A DNA stretch of 64,000 nt from Adineta vaga (Eukaryota; Rotifera), in NCBI GenBank assembly GCA_021613535.1, contig CP075496.1:6076001-6140000 (forward strand). The letters are read 5' to 3'. The position numbers and the translations under genes were made by a program. The notes beneath the pieces were generated by a model that was not told the origin of the DNA, searched no databases, and saw nothing but the letters and a program-made list of their open reading frames with translations. This document shows, in pieces, positions 13,468 through 26,836 of the stretch. Within the stretch, counting starts at the first letter, position 1. Every line of letters begins with the position of its first letter.

Positions 13468-14979
13468 AGTTTTGTAATTATTTACCGAATGTCGCGATTA
13501 ATAATAACATAATGACAAAAAACGTTGGCCTTTTATATTTGAAACAAAATAGAGAGGAAGTCAAAATGTATATACTTTAATGACGTACGCTCTTTTTCTG
13601 TCCTCAACAGGTCTCGTAACCTACGTGTCATAGAATAGCAAAAGTCGATATCTACAATCACGCGCCTATCAGCTATGAAAGTCAGACAAATAATCATAGC
13701 TATTTCACGCGTCGTATTAGTCGCCAAACCGATTGTCGGTAAATATGAGAAAAATATCATGTCTAAAATCTGTTAAATATATTGTTTATATCAGGACTGG
13801 GTACATATGCAGTTCCGTGCGTGATTTACGTTTTATTAGAACATGTGCCCTATACATTTGCAATATACATATATATTATACAGATGGTTTGATACAATGA
13901 AAAATACATTTTTTCCGTGCATGATTTATCGTTTATTTATTTTACGTTGTTCCCCATCATTCTTTTCACCTTTGACTAAAGTACGAAGGATATGTTTTTT
14001 ATATGTGAAAGAAAGAATAATTGACTATTTCCTGTTAATTCGAATGTAAATCAATGAAAAATATTGTATTCATAAATTTATCACATTGTCATCGTAGATT
14101 AAAATTTAATTTCGATCCGTTGATTTAAAAGATAAATAGACTATATCACATGTGATTTTTATTGAAAATCATGTTGGTTTATATCTTGTGGTTTACAATC
14201 AGCAGATTTTGATACTCATCGAGTAGTGTGAGTATATCATTCGTCATTATTCGACAGTTTGCACTAGATATTTGCATTGTCTTATTCTTTCGTGAAAAGA
14301 ACATATCAGTCCAGGATAAATAATTATTTTCAGAAACAAAACGAACGTTGAATAACAAAATCAAATAGATGAAGAGTCAATATGGAATATATTGTTTTAC
14401 AAAGAATAACAATGTGATTGTGTAGACATTAATTCTAAAACAGATGATGAGCAAATATAACAGTGAATATAGTTAAAGGAGGAGGAGGAGGAAATACGAG
14501 AGTAAAACTCATATTTTAAAGATAATCATTTGATTAACAATAAAAGAGTAGGTGAGTTAGCATGAAAGTTAACATTGATCGAGACAAATGTGCGTAGGAT
14601 AATGACTTTAGAAATGATCGAATGTCATCTTGAAATAGGTTAAATATTTCCTAAGAGTAAAGTTATGTATACAGATATAAATGAATAATCTATCAATACG
14701 AAACTCATGTTCAACTTATTCTCAAATAATCTCAATCTCTGATCATGAGAATTTGAAAATGATCTTATGACGAAAGTGTGAATATATCAAAAATTCATTC
14801 TTTATACTACTACAACAACAGATGATTGTCATTTACTGACATCTATGCAAATCTACATTATTTCGACTAGTTCAAACAAGGTTTCTCCATAGAAACTGAT
14901 ATGAATTATGAAGAAAAAGAATTCCTTCAAGCATTTTTCTGTCTTCTCTTCCTATGAATAATCCTTGAATTTAATCAAT
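13468..14979. other. Divergent intergenic region
   Basis: About 1.5 kb between the starts of the orphan gene (minus) and FBF1 (plus), so it should hold two promoters. Short frames here (13533-13760 and 14179-14364 on minus, 13843-14049 on plus) have random composition. A GGA run lies at about 14477-14491. No other feature is recognised. Confidence 0.55.
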
Positions 14980-17900
14980 ATGAGTAAGATCATCGACTTT
15001 TTCCTGAGAAAAGATATATTAAATATTATGTTTTTTTCTCAATTATCTCACTCATAGACAGATCAACATTCGATGATATTCTTCAAGACTTAAATATTGG
15101 CATTAACGGTAAAATATTTAACGTCTAAAAACATCAACCTTACTCATTCTTTTGTTTATTTAGATAATAAAACTACCACAAATACGAAAAATCAAAGAGC
15201 TAATTTTGATCCTGATGATGATTGGTTGGCTACTCCCAGAGTATAATATATTTAACTACGAAAAAATTAGATTGAGTTCATAGTGCATATATTACAGGAT
15301 ACAAAAAAATCGACTACAAACATTGCAGCATCACGACAAAATGATTCTGATGATTTAGATGTTGACGTTGATGATAAATGGAATCAAACAGGCGGTTCCA
15401 ATTTTTCCTATGTACCAAATTTTGGTGGTACTGGAACTTTGACCAATACATTCTCTGGTACGTAGAATTTCATGACATACCATCGATTCATACAACTCGA
15501 TTTTATTTAAATATCTTTATATTATGAGAATATCATTCGAAAATGCATACTTCGATCGAACTGATATTCTTTCACACGAAGGATCTTAAGAAAATTGATC
15601 AGAACGATGAATTGACAAGTACATATATAAAAATATATCTAAAAATTGTTTCGTATAATCAAGTTTTCTTTACATTATAAGTCGATATTTCATTGTTATA
15701 TCTGTAAATTTTTATTATAAACATTATAGCTCAAGGTCAAGATACAATACAACGTATTGTAAATCAACCTCGACCAGCAACATCAAGTGGTACTCGAAAA
15801 TATGACGATTTATTTGGAAGTAAATATTTAGACTATAGTTTTGCTTTACTAGACTTTCATTATAGCTTCACCGCCGAAAACTACTATGACAAGTGATATG
15901 GATAAAAATAAGAAAACAGTCCGGTACGTTTCGAAAAAGTTGTCTCATAGAAACTGTTCATTTACTTGTTTATAGTTTCGATGAAAATGATTCAACACGT
16001 CCAACAACTGCGCCACCATCTTCGGATTTATTACAACATCGATCTGGTACAGGAACTATAGCAACCATGCGTACTGGCCTTGAACCAAATAAATCATTCA
16101 GTATGTCATCTCCTAATAAACCAACAGCAACAACTGAATCGAATAATTCGAACGATTGGCTTGGTTTAAAAGATGAATCAAGTGACGAAGATGAATTTCC
16201 TATACGTCCACCGCAAAAAACAGAACCAGTTACTACTACTCTAGCAAAAAAGACACCTCTATTATCAGTTCCAGAACCACCACCGAAGAAATCAGTCTTA
16301 GATGATTTACTTAACGATGATCGACGAGCATTAACAGAAAAAACTCCTGTTGTACCAACAGTAACATCTAAAATAACATCTCAAAATCTTTGGTTTGATG
16401 ATGAAAAAATATCTGATAAACGTTCATCTACTGCTAATACACAGAAAACGTTATTGTTCCAAGATACTCAACAAAACAAGCCATCTACCAAGACTCCATT
16501 AGACTCAAAAACTGATTTCTGTAATTTCTTTATTTATAATGCAAAAAAACGTCATTTCATCACATTTCATTTCTTTAGCTAATATAACTTTTAAAGATTC
16601 AGGAAAAGACTCTCTTTTTACTAATGAATCACCAATCTCAACAGCAACTAGATCAAATTCATCAGCAGTCAATGTAAGTGAAATTGAAAATAAGAATTTT
16701 CTGTTCATCGTATCATCTCCTTGATCGTTTTAGCTTGATATGAAACGACTTGAATACGAAAATAACGAACTTCGTATGACATTGGATCATGTAAAACGAC
16801 AATATGAAGTTGAACGAACTATGCTTGAAGAAGGTTATAAACATCGAATTGAATATGTAGAAAAATCATGTGAAAGAAGAGAATCAAGGTAAGATATTAC
16901 TAGTGAACACGTAAAATTAATTAAATTATGAATTGTCACGTTAGATTCAAAGAAGAAAATGAACATTTACTTCGTCAAATCAATGATCGTACACAACAAT
17001 ATGAAAATGAAAAATCTGCATTACTACTGGATCATCAACGACGTTTAGATGAATTACAAAGAGATCGAACCATAGAATTAGAAAATCTTCGGACATTACA
17101 AAGGTTTGTATTCTTTTCAATCTTCCAAAAATATCTTAATATCTGTATGACTTTTTTTTCAGACAAAATCTTGATCATTTACGTAGAGAACATGACCAAG
17201 CAATTCAACGTTTAAAACAACTTAAACAAGAAGAAATGTCTACAGCATTTGATGTCACAACACATACCGAGGTATAAATGAATGAATTAGTTGAAAATCA
17301 TAATGATGAAATCTTTCTTTAGAGCATTTGAATCTGTTGTGGATCATATGGAACAAAATGCAAAAAATATTGATGAACTTCGACTTAAAATTGAAGCAAA
17401 ACACAGTTCAGCATTATCCGACAAAGAAATCGAAGCACGAGCTAAAGAACAACAACTAAAAGGTATAATAGATGCAAGTTAAGTGACTTGATAACAATAC
17501 TTTTTCTTTTCTTTTTTTTTCTCAAGCTTACGAAGAACGTTTACATATGCAATCGAATGATTTCGAACGTGAACGTAAAAATTTACAAGAGCTCATTGCT
17601 CGATTAGAAGTTCATCTTTCTGAACAAACAAAACTTGTTGAAGAAGTAAAATTTTCACATCCTTCTAGAAAATATTTCATTTTTTGTTTTAAGGAACGAT
17701 GGAAAGCTTTACAAGCTCAAAAACGTATGGAAGCAATGCAAGATGCTTTGAATGGAGAACAACGTTTATTTACAGAAAAAATTGCACGTGATCGTTCGGA
17801 AATTCAACGTGGAAAAGATCTATTACTTGAGGATCAAAAAGTTGCTCTTGCAAGTGTCTATGAAAGTCGATCACAATTGGCTAATGAACGTGCAAAAATC

Positions 17901-18990
17901 GAAGCATTACAAAAAACATTTCAAGAACAGAAACAACGCGATATGTTACAAGCTGCTACTGTAAAATAGTTGCACTCATTTGCATTGTTTTCTATTATTG
18001 GAAGATTCTTTTGTCTTAGGTCGAAGCCGAAGCTCGTGCTCAACAAAAAGTTCTCTCTGAACAAATGGCACGTTTAGATAAACGTGAACAAGAAATAATT
18101 AAACGTGAAGAAACATTACTTATTGAACGACGTTCATTAACTGAATTGAAACAACGAGTTGAGATTGAACAATCAACTGTTAAGAATGATTATGAAGAAA
18201 TAAAACAGAAATTGATTGATATTGAACATGCTAATGATGCGATTAGAAAAGAAAAAGAACGTTTATCTCAATTATATTTTGAATTACATGCATTAGATGG
18301 TAAAAATACAGGTCGACTTCAACAACTGCAACAATCGATTCAAACTCTACGACATCAAGAAGAACATATGAGCGAAGTAAATTTTCTGATTAAGTCACTT
18401 AAAATATTTGATTAACTAATTCGAATGCTTTCGTTATGTATGATTCATCTCAGTTTTTCGAATCATTTTTTCGATATATTACTACTGAAATGATAAGAAA
18501 CTTAATTTCTTGCTGAATGCCTTCTATTTCTAGCAATATTCTCGAATGGCTGACGAACGACCAAATCGCAATCATCTTCGTTCAAGTGTTACACTTAGTT
18601 CTCAATCACCATTGAAGGATACGGGTTTTTCCAGTAAGATATCAATTTATATTCAAACATTTTCATCTCTAAATCAATATTTCCAATTAGCTATGCAACT
18701 TGTTTCAGCAACACCACTTTTACCTACGACATCTTCTCAACAATCAATCGAAGAAAGTGTTGCTTTACGAACATTACGAATGAATGCGCTACAGGTACGT
18801 TAAAATTAAATAAATGATAAACTATTCTAGAAATAACTTTTTTTCTGCTTAGGACCAATTATATATTCAAGATGAAATGTCATTTCTTAGTAGTTTACGA
18901 GCGGGAAATCCTCTCTTATCACGTACCGGAGCAAGTCATGGCAATCTTCATCGACTTACTGATTACAATTTACTTAGGACCAATCATTAG
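14980..18990 (+). CDS. FBF1: Fas-binding factor 1 homologue, about 908 aa, 18 exons
   Basis: Exons: 14980-14983, 15058-15108, 15164-15240, 15298-15457, 15730-15819, 15866-15923, 15976-16520, 16579-16673, 16734-16888, 16945-17103, 17163-17271, 17323-17462, 17527-17645, 17694-17960, 18020-18376, 18534-18633, 18691-18794, 18853-18990. FBF1 is a distal-appendage/transition-fibre protein needed for ciliary gating. The N-terminus begins MNRSTFDDILQDL and has a second acidic patch, DPDDDWLATP. The N-terminal half is disordered and carries the family motif NDWLGLKDES. From exon 9 onward there is a long coiled coil (HTE...VVDHME, LEVHLSEQTKLVEE). The C-terminus is LRMNALQDQLYIQDE followed by MSFLSSL, like LRHMAEQDRDFLENEQFFLE in vertebrates. 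Vertebrate FBF1 is about 1,130 residues. One surplus base sits at the exon 11/12 junction. The 4-base first coding exon is my inference. Confidence 0.88.
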
Positions 18991-20274
18991 TTTGACAGTG
19001 GCTACTTTTTCTAATGTATTTATAGATGTTATTGAAAAAATAGAAAGAAAGAAAACTGAAACAATGAAATGAACTTTAATTACTTCTTCGTATTTTATTT
19101 TTATTTTCAAATTTCTCTGCTTTTTATAATAAGAATGTTTGATAAAATCCAGTATTGAATGGTAGACTGTGTCATACGAATAAGAATAGAAATAAATTAA
19201 AATGATGAAAAAATGTCGAAATGAATGTCTGTTTCATATAAAACATGTTGCTCGAGGTGAACTAATCAAAAGAAGAGAAAAAAGGTTCCTTATAAACAAA
19301 AATTATTTGACAAACAGACAACATTAGTTGATATTTTTGTTTAAAGTGCAGTAAGTATACTCTTTTCAGGGTTATGTAAGACTGTCCCATATACAGTAGA
19401 GTCTTATTATCTTGAGTTCGTCTCTTCTGTCAAAGAATCATGAAAAGTGTCATTTGTTGACTTTATGATAACATATAGATGTGTAATTCTATTAAATATG
19501 TCCTAATATATTACCACTACGTGGTTTAAAACATAACTGTGATAGTCGATTTTGTTCAAGTGAATATTAGTAAGTTTATTTTCGATACAAAAAAGCAAAA
19601 CAGAAAAGAGTCAAAGAAGAAGAAAATGCGGAATATCTACAAATATCTGTACAGTCTAATGTGAGTTTAGTATAAGGAATACTACTGCTATTCGATGACG
19701 ATTCATCGAAATATGTAACTATTCTACATGTAAACTTGATAAATTGTAATTTACAAAGAAAGAGAAAGAAAAGAACATATCGATTATTTTTGATACTCCA
19801 CAACATTCATACCATACATTCCCACATTATTCAAGATTGAAAACTATTTGTCGAAAATATAGTCCAACATAGTATTGAAATCTAGGTAGCTTTACTCTGT
19901 GCGCATTGCGAGATTCCACGTGTGATTTGAATCACGTTTCTTCTTATTTATTTATTATAGAGTGAAAGAAAAGAAGAAAAAAAATGAATGGACACTAGTG
20001 ACGCCGAAGAGAAAAACACCAACAAAAGAAAGAAACAAGAAATATTCATAGAGAACAGATTAAAATCAAACTATTCGACCACGAAATAAATAATGTGATG
20101 TAGTTTTATTTATTGCATTTCATTCAGATGATTTTTCGAAAAAGAATTATAATAAATTGATGCAAGGTATTTATTCTATAGTAGAACAATAGTTTTTAAG
20201 CATATTGATATTTTCAAGTGATTAAATTAACCAACGATTATGATTTTTTCTATTTTAGGCGATAATTGCCTTCA
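18991..20274. other. Intergenic between FBF1 and the patched-domain gene
   Basis: About 1.3 kb, AT-rich. An AATAAA near 19191 could serve FBF1. An acceptor-like TTTTAG at 20253-20258 lies 16 bases before the next start codon. No gene or structured element recognised. Confidence 0.6.
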
Positions 20275-23200
20275 ATGTCTGCAAATCCCGAGGATATTTC
20301 TGAAAAACGAACAGTTTCGCAGAAGTAAGTAATTCAATCACAAAGATATTTTAATTTAAATAATTCCATAATAAAGATATCGAATCGAATAAAAGATCTT
20401 CTATTTTATAAGTTTTATAAAACCACATACTTATCCATTTAGTCGCTCTTGTTAATTGTTTCAAAATTGTATTTTATGATGAATTTTCTTACTAAAAAAT
20501 GCATTTCACTAATGAGTTTCATATATCTGTACTTGAAAGAATGATCTAATTTGAGCAATCAGGAAATAGTCGAGTATTTTATTTCATAGCTTGAACGCTC
20601 ACAATTGTACTAATTTTAATGCAGATTAGAGAGAATAGTGTGAACAGAGATCTATAAGCGCACGCAATACGACAACATATTCTTACAATATGTGCTGTAT
20701 TATGTCAATGTAAGTTAACCAACATCAAAATGATTAAGAAAGTTTTTGCAGAAAGAAGGAAAATAGTGTATATCACTTTTCTATTTGAGACATTCTTTAT
20801 GTAGTTAAATTAATAGATGTAATATTTCTAGGCGAAACTTGTTCGAATATTTATTTATCAAATTCAATACTTTTTATGAAAATATCTTTTCAACAATCGG
20901 TAGACAACTTGGTCATCGACCATTCATATTCATTTTACTATCCTTTACTTTAACTGGTCTATGTTCATTGGGTTTCCTACGTTCAAAGATGATTAATAAT
21001 GCTGATGTTCTCTTTATTCCAACTGATGCTAGAAGTATTCGTGATCGTGAAATAGTCATGAAGAAATTACCAATGAATTATGATGATTATTATCTTCATC
21101 AAGATTATGATCTAGGTATATTTGGTGATGTCATTTTTCTAACAGGAAATTATGGAAATATTCGTCGTCTAAATATTCGTAATGAATTAAAACGTATTTA
21201 TACATTAATACAAAATATAAATGTTACATATGGTAATTCGACATATTTCTATAAAGATCTTTGTGCCAAGCGAGAAAATCGATGTGTAACTGAAGGTGAT
21301 ATTTTTTTTCGTGAATCATTTTGGCAACGTTTACGAGATAAAGAATTACAAAATCATATTGTTAATGATCTCTATACAGATGATGAGGGTGAATCGAATT
21401 ATTTACCATTTATATTTGGAAAAAATCTAACGAAAGATTTCGAAAAGCAGACATTTTTTGCACGAGTATTGAAATTACGTTTTAATTTACGAAGAACATC
21501 GATCATTAATGGGAAAATAGTCGATATAGAAATGATTAGTCGAATGTGGGAACAAGCTTTTTTACAATTCTTCGAACATTTTCATTCAATTATGGTTCAA
21601 GCTATATATTGTGTATCAACATCGATCGATCAAGAATTAGAAAAAAATATTCATCTAGGTAAGAAAATGATCGACTAGAATGTAATTTCTTCTATTGATT
21701 ATACTTCATGTATAGATTTGATGTTGGTTGTTCTCACATTTGTTGTTATGATTATTGTGGCAACAATTTGCTTGTCAATACGTAGTCCATTTGCTCAATC
21801 ACCAGTTTATTTATCTGGTGCAGGTGTTCTAGCAACGATGCTTGGATTAGTATCTGGTTTTGGATTTTGTCTATTAGTTGGCATACCAATGTGTTCGTTA
21901 GTATTTGTGACACCATTTTTAGTTATCGGTAAGATAGATGTTGGTTTTATATGCTATGTATACAAGAGAATAAATGATTAGGTGTGGGTACGGATGATAT
22001 GTTTTTAATTTATTCGGCATATCGACGAACGAAATCATCGGAAACAACTGTACAAAGATTAGCGGAAACATTTCGTATATGTGGATCGGGTATAACAATA
22101 ACATCATTGACAAATGTGATTGCTTTTCTTGCTGGAGCAACAACGAATTTTTATGGAATACGTCTATTTTGTTTTTATACAAGTAAGCAAATCTCACATA
22201 AATATAGAAAGTTAAAAAACTTAATATATTTATCTTTTATCTCTAGGCGCTTCACTTGCTTTTTGTTATATCTATCAAATAACATTATTTGGTAGTACGA
22301 TTGCTTTGTACAATGATTGTATAAATAATAATCGACATACTGTCATCCTATGTTAACTGATCGCACATCATCAGCAACTAGTCCGAAAAGTCGCCGCCGT
22401 AATCGTCAACAATGTTTACCATTAAAAGGAATGTTTATATACATTACAAAACCATTATTTACAACATTTGGTCAAATTATAGTCTGTTCAATCTTTATTA
22501 TCTATACAATATTTGCTATTTATGGAGCATTACAAATGCGAGATGGAATGAAATTAGGACAATTGTTAAATGATCAATCATATGCGAAACTATATTTTGA
22601 TACATTAGATAAAGAATTTGATATTCATCCGTTAGTACAATTTATTATTACGGAACCAATTCCGTATTGGAGACATTCTTATATGAAACAGATCAAAGAT
22701 TTTATCACAAATGCTAAACAAATGAAAGGTAAACATACAGAAATCAAATTTGTTCTTCAGAAAATCTTAAAAACAATTTTTAGGTATGGATGAAAAATTT
22801 GAAATTTCTTGGTTTACCTTATTAGATTATACGGGATATGAACATCCATTAGATAATGGAACATTTTTTATAGACAAAATTCATGGTTTTGTAAATTTAT
22901 TTCCTCCATTTGCTAATGATTTAGTATTTAATCAAACTCATCTATTAACTAGTCGGTTTTATTTAAAATTCGGACATGTTCATTACAATTCACATGATGG
23001 ACATTTAGTTAATCAATTACGTGCACTTGCTGAACAATCAAAACTACCAATCAAAGGTAGGAGAATTTCTGTTCATTACGTACGTTTTTTTTAATACTAA
23101 TTCTATTCCTTCAGAGTTGCTAAGAGATTTAGTTGATCTTAATAATAATTCAAATAAAAATTTCATCTATTTTGTTTAGTTTACAGTAGTCTTTTCAAAT

Positions 23201-23895
23201 ATTATGAACAAATGTATGAAGTAATACCAAATATCATTCAAACATTTCTCATTGCCATTGAAGCGATGTACTTAGCAACTTTATTACTCATTCCTGATTT
23301 AAAATCTGTTTTAATTATTATATCTACTATGGGAATGATCTTAACTAGTCTTGTTGCTACTTTACATGTTTGGGGTATTCAAGCATCATCGGTTATGATG
23401 GTAGAACTTGTTATGTCAATTGGTTTTTGTTCAGATTTTTGTGTACATATTGTTCATGCATTTTTAACAGGAACTGGTACAAGAAAAGAACGTGCACAAC
23501 AAGCACTGATTAATATGGGAATGCCAATCTTATGTGCATGTTTATCTTCAATTATTGGTGTACTTTTTCTAGGTTTAGCTCAATCATATTTATTTCGAAC
23601 ATTTTTTAAAACTATCGTTTCTATTATGATCTTGGGAGCTATTCATGCTCTATGTTTTCTACCGGTTATACTTTCTCTCATTGGTTCTCATTGGCCATCA
23701 CATATGAATAATAGAATCCAACATAATGATACACTTGAAATGACAACAACGAAGATGAATGATGCACAAATGAATGAACGTTTAAATGAAGACGTTCTTA
23801 TGAAACGAGAACAATTACAAAAGGCACAAAATACCATTGAAGAAGAAGATGATGATGATGATGAATTGATGTCAACAACGAAAAATATTGCTTAA
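20275..23895 (+). CDS. Patched-domain (PTCHD3/PTR-like) membrane protein, 901 aa
   Basis: Eight exons: 20275-20324, 20832-21658, 21716-21928, 21982-22182, 22247-22318, 22375-22728, 22784-23056, 23180-23895. The protein has an RND/patched layout: a first membrane helix (FIFILLSFTLTGLCSL), a large luminal loop with N-glycosylation sites, a sterol-sensing-like bundle with GVGTDDMF at about 364-371, then a second repeat with another loop and the helix GIQASSVMMVELVMSIGFCS followed by DFCVHIVHAF. Residues such as the DD of GVGTDDMF are conserved in patched-related proteins and are thought to couple cation flux to sterol or lipid movement. The tail is acidic and cytosolic (EEEDDDDDEL). This is not canonical Patched (no long Hedgehog-type tail). 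PTCHD3, PTR and DAF-6 relatives act at apical membranes and cilia. The exon 5/6 junction is uncertain: see findings. Confidence 0.88.
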
Positions 23896-26836
23896 AATAC
23901 ATTTCTTTTTTAATGAAGAGTTGATAATAATAATGATCTTTACTCAATTGAAATAAATCAGCTAATTAGAAATATCTTAATCATTTATTTTCAATGAATA
24001 ATATCAATTTTTTTGCACAAGTTATAATTCAATTGATTGTATGGCACTCTCAATTTCATATGTTATCGATCTGTATGATTTAATAAGCTTGTAGATTACT
24101 TCCGATACATTTATATTTTGCTAACTACCTAGAAGGATAATATCCATATTAGATGGAGTTTTAGGTACTATACCATTTGATTCCATTAGTTAAGATCATA
24201 AATTCCGGTTTACATATCAAATAGTCATTTGTATTGACGAAGCAGATTTTCTTTATGTATAGAAGAGAACGGATGTTTACAATTAAAAATCTGAATGTAC
24301 CTAAAGAAGTATTGAGTTCATGTTCGAGTATCATTCAGTTTTGAAGCTATTTCGTTCTTCGTTTTTAAATACACATACTCGAACAGACACAGAACTATTC
24401 AAAGACAATTATAATAACGAGAATTCGTTTTTAAACTCATTTCAATATATTCTCATCTCGTTTAAATCTCATTCAAGTTCTAAAAAAATCTCATATCATT
24501 ATCGTATAACAATGGTTTAATTCGGTGTAATTTGTACTATCTAGGTTTGTAATTCAAACTATACGACTTTATACTTTAATGTAATGACAAACCAGGAAAA
24601 GAAAATTTTCATGATGATTAGATAGATATAATGATACTATTGCTTTCACATGAACAACTGAATTATTTCTACTCTGTTGATTCGATTAGTTTTTCTCTAA
24701 TCAATAACATTCGAGAAAAGCAGAAGAAAAAAAATGCAGATTTCATTGAATAATATTCATTTAAAGTTATACCATGAGTATGTCTTTTCTTTTCTTCTCT
24801 TTCTCAATGAAGATATTTTTCTTCCGCGACATGGAATTTCTTTCATTAACAGTACTACGCTAATTAAATCGACAGATGAAGCAACTTTTTAAAGTATATA
24901 TATATATATAAGTTTTTTCTTTGAAAAATATCATGAAATAGCAATTACTTAGTTGATTTCATATCGTTTGAAAGATCTTATTATTTATTTCCGTTTCTTT
25001 TCTTACGCAACGATGTTCGCTTCTTCAATCAAATTAAACTAAACCATTCGTATTTTCTACATTCATCTAAATTTCCAATTCAAAAAATTCTACAGAATAT
25101 CAAGTTTTCTTGTATTTAATAAACAAAGAAAAACATCCTACTCATTGTATTTTTGATCTCAAACGCCAGTATAATATTGATTTTATTTTCAATATTTGTT
25201 AAATTTCAAATCATTTGTACATATTATTCTTTTGACAGCATCCTTAATCGAATCAATTACCAATCAGAATGAATGGGGTTTGTGTATGCTTCTATATATA
25301 TATATATACATATATATTCTGCTGGATTGATGACAGATGACATGTCCTTTTTTCTTTTCTATTGTGTTGTCGATATTCATTTGCACTTACAGATGTTAGC
25401 ATGTTTTCCTGTCATTCTTGAGAAGCTAGATGCAGTTCTTTCTTTTCTTTTCTTTTTTTTGTTTCTTAGAAGAATATATACATTTGTATTTAATCGGAGT
25501 TTCCTTTTATTAGATCTTCAAACGATAATCAATGTTCAATAAAGGTAATGATGTTTTCTTTAATGAGAAAATTTTATGTTTTTTCAATTACTTGTGGATA
25601 TCTCATTATTCTGTGCTTAAAAAAAGAGAAAAATAAAGGATTAAGTTATTTTTAATGCACTCGACTGAACTTTTTGAAACCAAAACTATCAAGGACAGAA
25701 ATAACTAATTCGTGTCAATATTTCTTTTCGATTATTGATGCATTGATCGACACCTTTATTTGTCAATGAAGAAGAAAAGAAAGATGAAAAAGTATTAAGA
25801 GAAAATGAAGAATCATTAGATCAGGACGAACTCATTTATAGACGTATTCAACATGACAGCGTATATCTCATATTAATGTTCTCTTCTAAGTGTTTCTGCA
25901 ACTTCCATAAACAAATGTACTTTTTATAATTATATGAGTTTATATATAAATAGAAGAACGTACGGATGAGTCATATCTATCGTTTTCAACGATCTTGTTT
26001 TTTTGTTGGTTAGTAGTTTTGTAACTGATCGTACTTTTAGTATATTGAGTATTTGATCGTACATGCTAATCATTATCGATATTATATTATATTATGTATG
26101 TTAGAAGAAAGATTTCGAAGGAAGAGAGTAGTTAAATGTAAGTATACTTTCGGTACACGCAGACGAATCATTGGAGATGGAAAGAAATACAAATAAAGAG
26201 AAGGCAAAGAAAAGAAAAATAGAAATGAAGAACGGAAGAAAAAACAACTATGGAATCTTAAGAACGACTCTTAGCAAAATGAGAGAAAGACCAATATGAT
26301 AGATGAGAGAAAGAAAGAGGTTTGAGTATGTCGCCTTAAGAATTATTCTGTTTTTCCTCTTTTCTAGTCAAACCAAATGAAAATGATGTGTAAGAAAGAC
26401 ATCGAGAACGAATAAAAATATCCTTTTACATATATGAACAACGTCCTTGACGCGGTCAATCTCCAATCATTAAATCGATCTGTTCTAGTTCTTTTTCTTT
26501 TTGTCGTATAGAGAATTACGAAAAGAAATATCTTCGATCAAACTCGGATCATATTCATGAGGTACTTAATCGAGCGGAACATTTTCCTTTCTTTCCACTA
26601 CATATATATTTTGTTTTCGTTGACTATGTATATGCATACATACATGGTTTATTTCGTATCTTCATGCAGAACGATTATTCGTTCGTTAAGTTTTCATTCG
26701 TTCTATACCACTAGTGTATATGTTGATATTTTTGACTCATTTCGATGAATGATGTTTATTACTACTGCTTCTTTCTTGTTTGTTTTTTAGACGATAATGC
26801 TCGTATGTTTATTATCGATTATTAAAATTAAACACG
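23896..26836. other. Intergenic, no gene seen
   Basis: About 2.9 kb. TA dinucleotide runs lie at about 24893-24910 and 25292-25318. Short frames (24320-24520, 25273-25542, 26557-26748) look random. The stretch 26100-26430 is purine-rich on the plus strand. An acceptor-like T run plus AG at 26780-26790 precedes the next start codon by 46 bases. Confidence 0.6.
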
